This document shows, one piece after another, positions 55,883-64,000 of a stretch of 64,000 nucleotides of DNA (positions are counted from its first letter, which is position 1; every line of letters starts with the position of its first letter). Below the pieces are notes generated by a model, which did no database searches, was not told where the DNA came from, and worked only from the letters and a program-made list of their open reading frames with translations. Origin of the DNA: Prevotella sp. (GTDB lineage: Bacteria > Bacteroidota > Bacteroidia > Bacteroidales > Bacteroidaceae); the NCBI GenBank assembly GCA_016291495.1, contig JAEEXI010000016.1, positions 1 to 64,000 of the forward strand, read 5' to 3'. A program made the translations under genes and the position numbers.

Positions 55883-56272
55883 ATGATAAAAACTAATTTT
55901 TTGCAAAGTGAGACCAACAAGGTTGGCTGCTTTGAATCGAGTGAAGAAAATGAGATGTTTGCAAAGGGTCTCGTGTCAGCAATTTCAAAGGGGAATGATC
56001 GTATCTCCTTTACGTTAACAGAGAAAGGTGCAATAGCCTTCGCCCGCGAACTCTCTGAGTGTATTCTTGCTGAGAATGCCGCACAGGCTTCAGGCAAGGG
56101 TGGTGATGACGGCACATTATTGCCAAAACAGGAGGTCATGGAAACTCTTGGAGTCAGTTCTACTACTCTGTGGCAATGGGATAAGAGTAGATACCTGGTA
56201 CCTGTCAAGATTGGCCGAAAGGTGTTCTATCGTAAAGGGGACATAGACAAACTCTATGACTACAAGCATTAA
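55883..56272 (+). CDS. Excisionase/AlpA-like helix-turn-helix protein
   Basis: The 129-residue protein ends with a MerR-type HTH_17 fold (LLPKQEVMETLGVSSTTLWQWDKSRYLVPVKIGRKVFYRKGDIDKLYDY region), the usual form of excisionases and AlpA-like activators in Bacteroidota elements. The N-terminal 75 residues are of unknown type. It stands directly upstream of the primase-helicase gene and probably controls excision or replication of the element. Confidence 0.85.
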   Translation: MIKTNFLQSETNKVGCFESSEENEMFAKGLVSAISKGNDRISFTLTEKGAIAFARELSECILAENAAQASGKGGDDGTLLPKQEVMETLGVSSTTLWQWDKSRYLVPVKIGRKVFYRKGDIDKLYDYKH

Positions 56273-56279
56273 GAGTAAC

Positions 56280-56301
56280 GCCCGCGCCTTTGTGTGCGGG
56301 C
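56280..56301 (+). other. GC-rich hairpin before primase gene
   Basis: GCCCGC and GCGGGC pair around CCTTTGTGT-like loop bases. There is no T-run, so it may be a weak terminator or a translational element in the spacer between the HTH gene and the primase gene. Confidence 0.4.
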
Positions 56302-56331
56302 TTAACTATCCTAATAAATACATATAGAATA

Positions 56332-59300
56332 ATGATAGATAAAAAATACATTGACTTGATACTCGACACGGTTGACTTGGCAGAAGTGGTCTCTGACTAT
56401 GGCATCAAACTGCATGTCAGTGGCCACACCGCCAAGGGCCTATGTCCGTTCCACAATGAGGACACAGCGTCCTTTTGTGTCAATACCGCCAAGAACCTCT
56501 GGCATTGTTTTGGATGCGGAAAGGGTGGTAACGTGATTAACTTCGTCATGGAGATGGATAATCTCTCTTTCCCTGAAGCCATTAAAAAGCTGTTGAAAGA
56601 GAAAAAGAACATCGATCTGAAAGTGAATGAGCTTCGGCTCACCCCGGAAGAGGAGGCAAAATACAAGAAACGTGAGGCGATGCACATCATCAACGACAAA
56701 CTATGTGCTTTCTACGTCAGTCAGTTAGATAATGGTACTGCCGACGCGAATGCTGCTAAAGCCTATATGCTCAGTCGGTGGAATGCCGACTTCTGCAAGG
56801 AACAGCAGATTGGCTATGCCCCCAACGACTGGACATCCGTGGTGAAGTTCGCCGAAAAGGCAGGACTGAGTTTAGACCTGATGCAGCAGATGGGTATCTT
56901 GCGACTAAGTGAGAAGACTCATTCTTTGTACTGTGTCTATAAGAATCGTCTCATGATTCCCATCAGAGACCGCTATTCCAATATCGAGGGCTTCACGGCC
57001 AGAGCATTGGACGATAAGTCTGAATGCAAGTATCTCAACTCAGCCGACAGCGAACTCTACCACAAGTCTGAGTCCGTCTTCGGCATTGATGCTGCCGTCC
57101 AAAAGGCAAGAAAGGAGTGTAAACTGTATCTTGTAGAGGGAGCACCTGATGTGATGAAGCTACAGTCTCTCGACATTCTCAACACCATTGCCTCCCTGGG
57201 CGGTTCTTGGAACGACAAGCAGTTCCAGAAGTTAAAGGACTTACGCCTTCAGAACTGTACGCTCTGCTTCATCCCCGACTCTGATGTCCCCAAGAATAAT
57301 GAGAGATTAGGAGCTGGATTTGCCAATGTTCTCCGCAATGGTACCCTCGCTATGCGTCTGGGCTTTACTGTCAGCGTCAAGGAGATTCCCAACGACCTCA
57401 CTGTAAAACAGCCAAAGAAGATTGACCCCGGTGAGTTCTTCACTGACAAGTCCGACCTAGCCAAGTTGGAAGAACGCGAGTTCCTGTTATGGTCATTTGA
57501 GAAGAAGTTCACCCCCAACGGCACGACGGAGGAGAAGCAGAAAGCCATTGAAGAAACTTGCGAATTGCTTCTTTGTATTAAGGACGAAGCCATTCAAGAA
57601 CGATATATCACGGCTCTTGCAAGGATTGACGGCAACAAGACCATCTGGCGCCAGGCTCTCAACACAGCCATGAAGAAACGGCAGAAGCAACTCTCCGAGA
57701 AGAACAACGAGGGTGACATTGACATGCTCCGTTCTTTCGGCTTCACCGTCCAGCACGGCTGTTATTTCGGTTACAACCAGAAAGGCGAGGAAAAACAGTG
57801 GTCTAACTTCACCTTGAAGCCTCTGTTCCATGTCAAAGACGACATTCACCCCGTCCGTTTGTTCGAGATATGCAACTCTGACGGACAGAAGGAAATCATC
57901 GAACTGAACATGGAGGAGTTTACTTCTTCCAAGAAACTGCGTCAGAAACTTGTTGGCATCGGTAACTTCATCTGGTTGGCAGACGATTCTTCGCAAATTC
58001 AACTGATGTGCTATCTGGCCAAGGTGTCAGAGACCGCAGTGGAAATCAAGCAACTCGGCTGGCAGCAGCAGGGCTTCTACTGTTTCTGCAATGGTGCCTT
58101 GGAGGATGGTGTCTGGCATCCTGTAGATGACAAGGGCATTGTCAGGCTGAAGAAACGCAACTACTATCTTCCCGCCATGTCGCAGATATATAAGGACTCT
58201 ACGGAACTGTATTCCAACGAACGCAAGTTCCGTCACCAGCCCTATTCCAATATCTCCCTGCACGACTATTTCTCTAAGATTATCGATGTGTTCGGCGACA
58301 ATGCGGTTATCGGCCTCTGTTTCTATATCGCTACCCTCTTCAAGGATGTCTATAAGCAGAAGTCCACTTCTTTCCCTATCCTCAACATCTTCGGCCCGAA
58401 GGGTTCTGGTAAAACTGAACTGGCCGAGACGATGATGGCATTCTTCGTCGTGGGCAACGACCCTCAGAATATTGAGACTGCCACCGTTCCTGCACTGGCC
58501 GATGCTGTGGCCAGCGTCAGCAACGCTCTCGTCCATATCGACGAATACAAGAACGGCATCGACACCAAGAAGATTGAGTGGCTGAAAGACCTCTGGGCAT
58601 GTATCGGGCGCAGCCGCATGAACATGGACAAGGACAAGAAACGCGAACAGGCCAGGGTGGACTCTGGCATCATCCTCACAGGTCAGGAGATGCCTACTGC
58701 CGATATTGCCCTGTTTACGCGACTCATCTTCCTGGCCTACGACCGAGACCACCACAACCAGCAGGAGCGCGAACGCTTTGCCGAGCTGATGCAGTTGCGA
58801 ATGTATGGTGCCACGCACATCACCATTCAACTCTTGAGTCTGCGCGACAAGTTCACAGAGCGTTTCGAACTTGCCTGGGAGAAGGCTAAGAGCGACGTTG
58901 CCCTCCATCCTAAGTGGACTCCTAATCTGAAGGACCGTATCGAGAACAACTGGCTCGTTCCCCTGTCGGCATACCTGGCCCTCCAAGGGGAAATCGACTG
59001 CCCGTTCACCTACGACCGTTTGCTCGACCTCTGCATGGACGGACTGATCCGGCAGAACAAGCTTTGCAACCGTTCCGACGAGGTGTCCAACTTCTGGAGC
59101 CTCATTAGCTGTGCGCAGCAAAAGGGCGAACTCATCAACGAGAAGGACTATCTCATCAAGTCGAAGAACCGCCTGAAGACCAACAAGATGAAGGATGGCT
59201 ATGAGTTTGGCGAGCCTCGTCAGATACTGATGCTCAGAAAGAACACAGCGCTCAACGCCTATCAGAAGATTGGCCGTGAGATGAATATCAGCACCCTGCC

Positions 59301-59583
59301 CAACGAGTCTATAGAGTACTATCTCCAGATTTCTCCTGAGTTTCTGGGCGTGGCCACCTCTGCCGAGCGGTTCAAGCGCATCAACTCCAACGGCCAGCCC
59401 GTTCAGAACTACGTATTGGAGGGTGGAAAGCCCAAGTGCAAGATCATCACCGAGCAGGATCGCCCGCTCTGCTTCTGCTATACCGAAGTCTGCGAGCGTT
59501 ATGGCATCAACCTGAGCACATTCCTCAGTGATTCACTCGACGATGCCCCCACTGAGGTACAACAAGAAGACTTGCCATTCTAA
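56332..59583 (+). CDS. Primase-helicase (CHC2, TOPRIM, P-loop ATPase)
   Basis: The protein is 1083 residues from ATG 56332 (MIDKKYIDLIL). A CHC2 zinc-binding domain has Cys38, His41, Cys59 and Cys62. A TOPRIM domain starts near residue 263 (LYLVEGAPDVMKLQS). A P-loop ATPase follows with GPKGSGKT at 688-695. The C-terminal third continues to LPF. It should prime and unwind DNA to replicate the excised element. The primase plus helicase in one chain, next to an AlpA-like regulator and an integrase, is the layout of phage satellites and similar islands. Its DNA is more GC-rich than the cargo genes. Confidence 0.9.
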   Translation: MIDKKYIDLILDTVDLAEVVSDYGIKLHVSGHTAKGLCPFHNEDTASFCVNTAKNLWHCFGCGKGGNVINFVMEMDNLSFPEAIKKLLKEKKNIDLKVNELRLTPEEEAKYKKREAMHIINDKLCAFYVSQLDNGTADANAAKAYMLSRWNADFCKEQQIGYAPNDWTSVVKFAEKAGLSLDLMQQMGILRLSEKTHSLYCVYKNRLMIPIRDRYSNIEGFTARALDDKSECKYLNSADSELYHKSESVFGIDAAVQKARKECKLYLVEGAPDVMKLQSLDILNTIASLGGSWNDKQFQKLKDLRLQNCTLCFIPDSDVPKNNERLGAGFANVLRNGTLAMRLGFTVSVKEIPNDLTVKQPKKIDPGEFFTDKSDLAKLEEREFLLWSFEKKFTPNGTTEEKQKAIEETCELLLCIKDEAIQERYITALARIDGNKTIWRQALNTAMKKRQKQLSEKNNEGDIDMLRSFGFTVQHGCYFGYNQKGEEKQWSNFTLKPLFHVKDDIHPVRLFEICNSDGQKEIIELNMEEFTSSKKLRQKLVGIGNFIWLADDSSQIQLMCYLAKVSETAVEIKQLGWQQQGFYCFCNGALEDGVWHPVDDKGIVRLKKRNYYLPAMSQIYKDSTELYSNERKFRHQPYSNISLHDYFSKIIDVFGDNAVIGLCFYIATLFKDVYKQKSTSFPILNIFGPKGSGKTELAETMMAFFVVGNDPQNIETATVPALADAVASVSNALVHIDEYKNGIDTKKIEWLKDLWACIGRSRMNMDKDKKREQARVDSGIILTGQEMPTADIALFTRLIFLAYDRDHHNQQERERFAELMQLRMYGATHITIQLLSLRDKFTERFELAWEKAKSDVALHPKWTPNLKDRIENNWLVPLSAYLALQGEIDCPFTYDRLLDLCMDGLIRQNKLCNRSDEVSNFWSLISCAQQKGELINEKDYLIKSKNRLKTNKMKDGYEFGEPRQILMLRKNTALNAYQKIGREMNISTLPNESIEYYLQISPEFLGVATSAERFKRINSNGQPVQNYVLEGGKPKCKIITEQDRPLCFCYTEVCERYGINLSTFLSDSLDDAPTEVQQEDLPF

Positions 59584-59593
59584 GCAATTCCCA

Positions 59594-59814
59594 TGTCGCA
59601 CTTGTCGCAACCTGCGCATCGCTGATTTACAGACACATAGCGACCGTCCTGCCTGTAGCACCACCATCGCATCGTGTCGCACCATCAGCCCCAACGCCCC
59701 GTTCTGTCGCAGTCTTGTAGCAGTAATTAAGGGTAAGTATGATTGATACAATATAAATCTCTCCCTGTTAATCACTGGCTCAGGCGGCAGCGACAAGTGC
59801 GACAAGGTGCGACA
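59594..59814. repeat. Inverted TGTCGCA heptamers after the primase gene
   Basis: TGTCGCA occurs at 59594, 59603, 59675 and 59705, and the reverse complement TGCGACA at 59798 and 59808. The same heptamer is found at 51324 near the other end of the element. They look like recombinase or replication-initiator sites. The 682-base gap 59584-60265 otherwise holds debris and, from 60211, the sigma-factor promoter. Confidence 0.7.
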
Positions 59815-59908
59815 TTTTTTTCGTCAATGTAATTCTTAAGGTGATAGCAATCCTCCCTTATTTTGCATCTTTATCGAAGAAAACGAACCGTATTTCAATT
59901 TTAATCCT

Positions 59909-59916
59909 TATCTTTG
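59909..59916 (+). promoter_or_regulatory. -7 element without a visible gene
   Basis: TATCTTTG followed by TAACC matches TAnnTTTG, but no -33 TTTG and no open reading frame of useful size follow on the plus strand before 60266. It may drive a small RNA or be a relic. Confidence 0.35.
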
Positions 59917-60210
59917 TAACCTATTTAAAATGGATAAAACGACATGAATAGATAGACTAACTGACATAAGAAAGCGTTGACGACAAAGGTTTGGTTGAAT
60001 AAGAAAACCATCATAACCATCCTGCTCGTTCTTGTCATAATATCGGGGAATAGCAACTCTAGCCATTGCTTTACCCAAACCAAACAATACACGCTTAGTG
60101 ATTGATATATCTACAATCAAATAAAAATAAAACAAGTTTCGTACAACCTTTTGGCCTGTTCAAACGTTTATATAAAAAAAATGAGAAAAACCAGAAAAAG
60201 TTGTGTTTTT

Positions 60211-60252
60211 CGTGCAGTCTTTTTGGGAAAGGGGTATCTACATTAATAGAGA
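60211..60252 (+). promoter_or_regulatory. Predicted ECF promoter of the sigma-barrel gene
   Basis: CGTGCAGTCTTTT begins at 60211, GGTATCTA is at 60233-60240 and ATAGAGA at 60246-60252. The same three blocks precede the methyltransferase gene at 61946-61988. TGCAGTC to TATCTA spacing is 15 bases, in the range of ECF -35/-10 promoters. Transcription would start near 60247. Confidence 0.65.
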
Positions 60253-60265
60253 CGGAGTGTATCTA

Positions 60266-61930
60266 ATGGACATAGAACAACTCATAGAGCGGGGGCGACA
60301 GGGTGACGAGGCGGCACTCGGAAGCCTGTACGGGGCATATCACCGACGGATGACGGCGATATGCCAGCGCATCGTGGGCGACCGCCGCGTGGCGGAGGAA
60401 CTGGCGCACGACGCTTTCCTGCTGGCCTTTGCCAAGATGGAACAACTACGCAATCCGCGACGCTTCGAGTCGTGGCTGACGAGCATCACGACCAACGTAG
60501 CCCTGCGCTACATGGAGCGTCACCACGAGCCGCAGATGCTTTCGCTTGCCGCGCTTACTGAGGAAGAATTGGCTCAGGACGCCACGCCAGCAGACGAAAA
60601 GCCACTGCCGACGATGGCCGAACTAATGGCGGCTGTCGATGCGCTGCCAAACGGCTACGGCCAGGTGTTCCGGCTGGCGGTCATTGAGGAAATGTCGCAC
60701 AAGGAGATTGCTGAAATCATGGGTATCGCTGCCCACTCGTCATCGTCACAACTAACAAGGGCGAAGAAGATGCTGCAAAAGTCGCTCGCCCATTACTGGC
60801 TGTTGTGGCTACTGCCGTTGTTGCTGCCCGTCACTTACTTCTTGCTCAGAACAGACAAGCTACCCGATGAAACCAAACCGATAGCAACAAAGCAGGACGA
60901 GACGAAAAAGCCGCCCGTAGTCCGTCCTGTAATCCTCGACGTGCCAAGAGATACAACGCTCAGGATGGCGGTAGTGCCCATCAATCATCAGCAAGCCGAT
61001 ATGATGACAGCGGGCGACACAATTCCGCAACGTATGGAACAGACGGATACGGTCACGACCATACACGAGGACAAACCATTGCCCGACATCCGCCGCAACA
61101 ACGATACACATATCGCCGACCTGCTCCCAGAACAGCCAACGGAGGTTAAGAGCAAGCAACATAAGTGGTCACTGGATTTGGCATATACTGGCGGTATGGG
61201 TGACAGACAGGATAGCCGTCCGTCTGTTTTCGCTGGTATGGTTAAGACTGATATAACTTCCGAAGAGCCCACTCATCTAATTCCCGCCATCTTCGACAGT
61301 TGGAGCGACTATGCTGACTATTTATCGAAATATCCCTGTGAGGGAGATAGTCACAAGCACAATATTCTCTTGAACATAGCACGGAACAATGCCGATCAGC
61401 CAGGAGATGGCAAGATTGATCGCAAGAGCCATCATTATATGCCTATTACTTTCTCATTGACCCTAAAATACCAAATGAATAATCGCTTCGGTCTGGAAAC
61501 AGGCCTGAACTATAGCCGTCTGAAGTCTGAGTTTGAGATGGGTTCAAATGGTAACACCATCAACGAGCAGCAGACCATCCACTACCTCGGCATCCCGCTG
61601 AAGGGCACATATAATATATATAATGGTAAGCTATGGAATCTCTACGGCAACTTTGGCGTGACAATGGATATTCCCGTCTATGCCCCGCTTAGCACCAACT
61701 ACTTTGTCAATGGTACGATGGAACTCAACGAAACATCTAAGCTCCACGCCCCATGGCAGTGGTCGGTAGGCACAGGTCTCGGCCTGCAGTACAACCTCAC
61801 GCCCAACGTCGGCCTGTTCGCCGAGCCAAGCCTGCAATACTACATCCCGACTAGCGGCGGCATTGAAACTTATCGTACAGAGCATCCGTTCACGTTCTTG
61901 TTGCCATTGGGAATCCGCATCACATGGTAA
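60266..61930 (+). CDS. ECF sigma factor fused to transmembrane helix, periplasmic linker and outer-membrane beta-barrel
   Basis: The protein is 554 residues from ATG 60266, with GGAG at 60254-60257; an in-frame ATG at 60203 lies upstream of the promoter. Residues about 5-85 are sigma-2 (AEELAHDAFLLAFAKMEQL) and 122-172 sigma-4 (MSHKEIAEIMGIAAHSSSSQLTRAKKML). A transmembrane helix is at 176-195. Residues 196-300 form a Pro/Asp/Thr-rich linker. Residues 300-554 are amphipathic strands of an outer-membrane barrel (PITFSLTLKYQMNNRFGLETGLNY; GLFAEPSLQYY) ending in aromatic Trp. There is no stop codon or frameshift between parts. It may sense the cell surface and carry the signal to RNA polymerase within one chain. 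Confidence 0.9.
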   Translation: MDIEQLIERGRQGDEAALGSLYGAYHRRMTAICQRIVGDRRVAEELAHDAFLLAFAKMEQLRNPRRFESWLTSITTNVALRYMERHHEPQMLSLAALTEEELAQDATPADEKPLPTMAELMAAVDALPNGYGQVFRLAVIEEMSHKEIAEIMGIAAHSSSSQLTRAKKMLQKSLAHYWLLWLLPLLLPVTYFLLRTDKLPDETKPIATKQDETKKPPVVRPVILDVPRDTTLRMAVVPINHQQADMMTAGDTIPQRMEQTDTVTTIHEDKPLPDIRRNNDTHIADLLPEQPTEVKSKQHKWSLDLAYTGGMGDRQDSRPSVFAGMVKTDITSEEPTHLIPAIFDSWSDYADYLSKYPCEGDSHKHNILLNIARNNADQPGDGKIDRKSHHYMPITFSLTLKYQMNNRFGLETGLNYSRLKSEFEMGSNGNTINEQQTIHYLGIPLKGTYNIYNGKLWNLYGNFGVTMDIPVYAPLSTNYFVNGTMELNETSKLHAPWQWSVGTGLGLQYNLTPNVGLFAEPSLQYYIPTSGGIETYRTEHPFTFLLPLGIRITW

Positions 61931-61945
61931 TTTCCCATCCGAAAC

Positions 61946-61988
61946 CGTGCAGTCTTTTCTTACTTTGTGGTATCTATCCCTATAGAGA
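61946..61988 (+). promoter_or_regulatory. Second copy of the predicted ECF promoter
   Basis: CGTGCAGTCTTTT (61946-61958), GGTATCTA (61969-61976) and ATAGAGA (61982-61988) match the blocks at 60211. The distance from GGTATCTA to ATAGAGA is 13 bases in both. TGCAGTC to TATCTA spacing is 16 bases. Confidence 0.65.
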
Positions 61989-62007
61989 AGCGAAACAAGA
62001 AAAGACA

Positions 62008-62808
62008 ATGCAACAGAGACATCTTAACAGGAAACAATACTTCTGCGAGTTAGTAAACACAGCCCGCGAGTTCTACTTTGACTATGTGAAAGCTGTTATT
62101 ACGCTTTCACCTGATACCCGTATCTTGGAAATCGGCTGTGGCGAGGGAGGTAACCTGCTTCCCTTCGCAGGAAAAGGCTGTCAAGTGACAGGGATAGACA
62201 TCTGCCAGAAGCGCATTGAAGAAGCACAGACTTTCTTTGCAGAACACCATCAGCAAGGGATATTTATCTGCCAAGACTTCCTCCTTGCAGAAGTTCCCAA
62301 AACTGAAACAGGCAAGTTCGACCTCATACTCATTCATGATGTTATAGAACATATCGAGTCGCCTTACAAAAAGATTTTCATGCTTCATATAAAACACTTT
62401 CTCAAACAGAATGGCATCGTGTTTTTCGGTTTTCCTGCCTGGTACAACCCTTTCGGCGGGCATCAGCAAATATCCGTTGGCTTTGCCTCCAAACTGCCTT
62501 TCATCCACCTTTTTCCCAAGCCGCTCTATCAAGCCTTGTTGAAGGTAAGCGGAGTCAGTTCCAGTAACATCAACGAACTCATGAGCATTCGAGCCTCGCG
62601 TATGACTGTCGAGAAATTCGAGCGCTTGGCTTCTGAAACAAGCTATACCATCTGCCAGCGCACCCTTTGGCTCATCAACCCACACTACAAGCAGAAGTTT
62701 CACATAAATCCCCGTCGTCAATGGGCTTTCTTTGCCAACATCCCATATTTACGTAACTTCTATACTACATCTGCATGGTATTTGCTTCGTCAAACCCTAA
62801 ATCAATAA
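62008..62808 (+). CDS. Class I SAM-dependent methyltransferase
   Basis: The protein is 266 residues from ATG 62008, chosen because the predicted promoter ends at 61988; the frame extends upstream without support. It has the Rossmann motif I (TRILEIGCGEGGNLLPFAG), the acidic residue after strand 2 (GIDIC) and HDVIEHIESPYK as motif post-II. The C-terminal half (FFGFPAWYNPFGGHQQI) is like methyltransferases acting on lipids, quinones or glycans. The substrate is unknown. Its upstream region shares the motif of the sigma-barrel gene, so it is the best candidate target of that sigma factor. Confidence 0.85.
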   Translation: MQQRHLNRKQYFCELVNTAREFYFDYVKAVITLSPDTRILEIGCGEGGNLLPFAGKGCQVTGIDICQKRIEEAQTFFAEHHQQGIFICQDFLLAEVPKTETGKFDLILIHDVIEHIESPYKKIFMLHIKHFLKQNGIVFFGFPAWYNPFGGHQQISVGFASKLPFIHLFPKPLYQALLKVSGVSSSNINELMSIRASRMTVEKFERLASETSYTICQRTLWLINPHYKQKFHINPRRQWAFFANIPYLRNFYTTSAWYLLRQTLNQ

Positions 62809-62890
62809 CTATTCCTGTGCTCACCATTATATTCCGTCGAGATATAATTTTCTAATTCAAACAACGTTTATTATATAGATAAATAGCGAA

Positions 62891-64000
62891 ATGAAAATGA
62901 AACGAATGAAACTCTGGAGTTACTTTCTATCAGTTCTCCTCACTCTCTCCCTTACTGCTTCGGCGCAGCTGTTTCACCCCCTCGACCTCGGTTTCAGCGG
63001 AGGCGAACGGCAGGGGAACTTATCTCAACCTCGGATGCACGTCGAGGGCGAAAAACTCTATGTCTGCACCAGCCAGGGCCTCTACGCCAAAGACCTGACC
63101 GACGACAACAGCGCATGGCAGCAAGCGGGCTTCAACGGCATACCTTTGCAGGGCTACGTCCGCAGAGGTGCTGACATTCTGGCTCTACGCTATAATGAGG
63201 GCGGAGAATACCTTCTTCTCTCGCACGACGGCGGAAAGACATACGAGGACGTGACCCCCGACATCTTCCGAAACGGAGAGCGTGAGCGACTGGGATGTCT
63301 CGTACAGCATCCTACAGACCAGAATACGTTGCTTGTCGCTTCTCTCTACAAGGGCGTTTGCCGCTCCATTAATTTCGGCCAGACTTGGGAGCAACTGACC
63401 GAATTTGTTTATGGCAACCCAGCAGCATCCTTCATCGGCTTTCATCCTGCAAGGCCGAATGTCATCTACAACAGCGGGGAAGGCATGATTTACGAAGGGC
63501 ACATCAACATCACCTACGACGGTGGGCAGACGTGGAACGACCACGGCAATTCGCTCGGCTTCCCCGGAGACAACTGCGTTCATCAAGTCGCGTTCCACCC
63601 TGCCAATCCCGACCTCTGGATAGCAGGCGGCGAGGGCTGCGTGTTCATCACCGACGACAACGGCCAGACGTGGAACTGTCAGAACTACTGGGGCGACGAG
63701 GCACGCATGGCCTACTGGTACTTCACTGCCTTCGACGACGAGCATCCCGATACTGTGTACATGGTGGGATGCCTGGGGCGGAATGGTCAGAAAAATGCTT
63801 GCATTAAAATCATGTGCTCCACCGATGGCGGGCGCTCGTGGCATGAGTCGCAAGTGATGGAGTCAATGAGGGAATTCGACAGAGTGAACGACCTGCAGCA
63901 GTATAACGACCGTCTGCTCATCTACGCCGAAAGCGATGTCTATACCGTCTCGAAAGCCGAACTAATCGCCCAAAGCACCGCTGCCATCCGCTCCATCACC
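62891..64000 (+). CDS. Exported Asp-box (BNR/VPS10-like) protein, 3' end outside window
   Basis: The reading frame runs from ATG 62891 to the end of the window (370 codons, no stop). It starts with a signal peptide ending TASAQ. At least four Asp-box motifs of the S/T-x-D-x-G-x-T/S-W type are seen: SHDGGKTYED, TYDGGQTWND, TDDNGQTWNC and STDGGRSWHE. This implies a beta-propeller of the sialidase/sortilin type, secreted or surface-bound. The ligand is unknown. It lies 82 bases after the methyltransferase gene; no copy of the sigma motif is visible before it. Confidence 0.85.
   Translation, partial: MKMKRMKLWSYFLSVLLTLSLTASAQLFHPLDLGFSGGERQGNLSQPRMHVEGEKLYVCTSQGLYAKDLTDDNSAWQQAGFNGIPLQGYVRRGADILALRYNEGGEYLLLSHDGGKTYEDVTPDIFRNGERERLGCLVQHPTDQNTLLVASLYKGVCRSINFGQTWEQLTEFVYGNPAASFIGFHPARPNVIYNSGEGMIYEGHINITYDGGQTWNDHGNSLGFPGDNCVHQVAFHPANPDLWIAGGEGCVFITDDNGQTWNCQNYWGDEARMAYWYFTAFDDEHPDTVYMVGCLGRNGQKNACIKIMCSTDGGRSWHESQVMESMREFDRVNDLQQYNDRLLIYAESDVYTVSKAELIAQSTAAIRSIT

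Noticed and set aside
59528..59746. 72-codon frame overlapping the primase end
   Set aside because: Cys/Ser/Arg-rich translation caused by the TGTCGCA-type repeats; no start signal.
59908..60135. 75-codon minus-strand frame
   Set aside because: No ribosome site, no promoter on that strand, no recognisable family; the sequence is AT-rich debris.
60203..60265. Earlier ATG for the sigma-barrel protein
   Set aside because: It is upstream of, or inside, the predicted promoter; residues before MDIEQL do not match sigma-2, and GGAG stands before 60266.
61924..62007. Longer N-terminus of the methyltransferase
   Set aside because: The frame opens inside the end of the sigma-barrel gene and covers the predicted promoter; the fold begins after ATG 62008.

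Overview
This is a chromosomal window from a member of the Bacteroidota, most likely Prevotella or a close relative. The grounds are the recurring TTTG / TAnnTTTG promoters, scarce Shine-Dalgarno sites, the gene order DUF177-rpmF-fabH-era-der, the BspA-like and C10-protease surface proteins, and protein styles typical of the order. No species name can be given from the sequence alone.

Layout. 1-165: the 3' end of a 5S rRNA and its terminator. 166-10061: a histidine kinase, an acyl-CoA ligase/cupin-regulator pair, a translation and fatty-acid block (DUF177, L32, FabH, Era, Der) with two small exported proteins, and an MlaEF-type lipid transporter. 10247-13260: a C10 cysteine protease and a 59-residue peptide gene behind it. 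13321-18100: lptB, then a four-gene minus-strand operon that looks like a lipid head-group pathway (cytidylyltransferase, PLP enzyme, multi-spanning membrane protein, CDP-alcohol phosphotransferase). 18101-18955: a large gene-free stretch with 21-bp repeats, a two-armed 11-bp repeat array and a structured leader ahead of a leucine-rich-repeat protein. 20438-51190: mostly housekeeping: tig-clpP-clpX-recQ, guaB, two parvulin isomerases, an OstA-like protein and mutL, ompA, a PaaK/ACT pair, tRNA-Val, purB, a pseudouridine synthase with a disordered RGG-like N-terminus, asnS, a short CvfB-like protein, lolD, an antiporter, an esterase/GH31 pair, a GMP synthase without its amidotransferase half, and asd.

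51311-59820 is a compact integrated element: tyrosine integrase with iterated CGCCAAAAA sites, an AlbA_2/ATPase/winged-helix protein overlapping two unknown genes, an excisionase-like HTH protein and a large primase-helicase, closed by inverted TGTCGCA heptamers. It has no capsid, relaxase or conjugation genes, so it resembles a phage satellite or a helper-dependent island.

60211-64000 holds the most unusual system. One 554-residue reading frame joins an ECF-type sigma factor (sigma-2 and sigma-4), a transmembrane helix, a proline-rich linker of about 100 residues and a C-terminal outer-membrane beta-barrel. Its own upstream region and that of the next gene, a methyltransferase, share a bipartite motif (TGCAGTC, 15-16 bp, TATCTA, then ATAGAGA at fixed distance). 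I infer an autoregulated, envelope-spanning sigma factor with at least one adjacent target. An exported Asp-box (BNR) protein follows and runs off the window.

A second theme is short tandem microrepeats (7, 9, 11, 12 and 21 bp), found between genes and also in frame inside genes.
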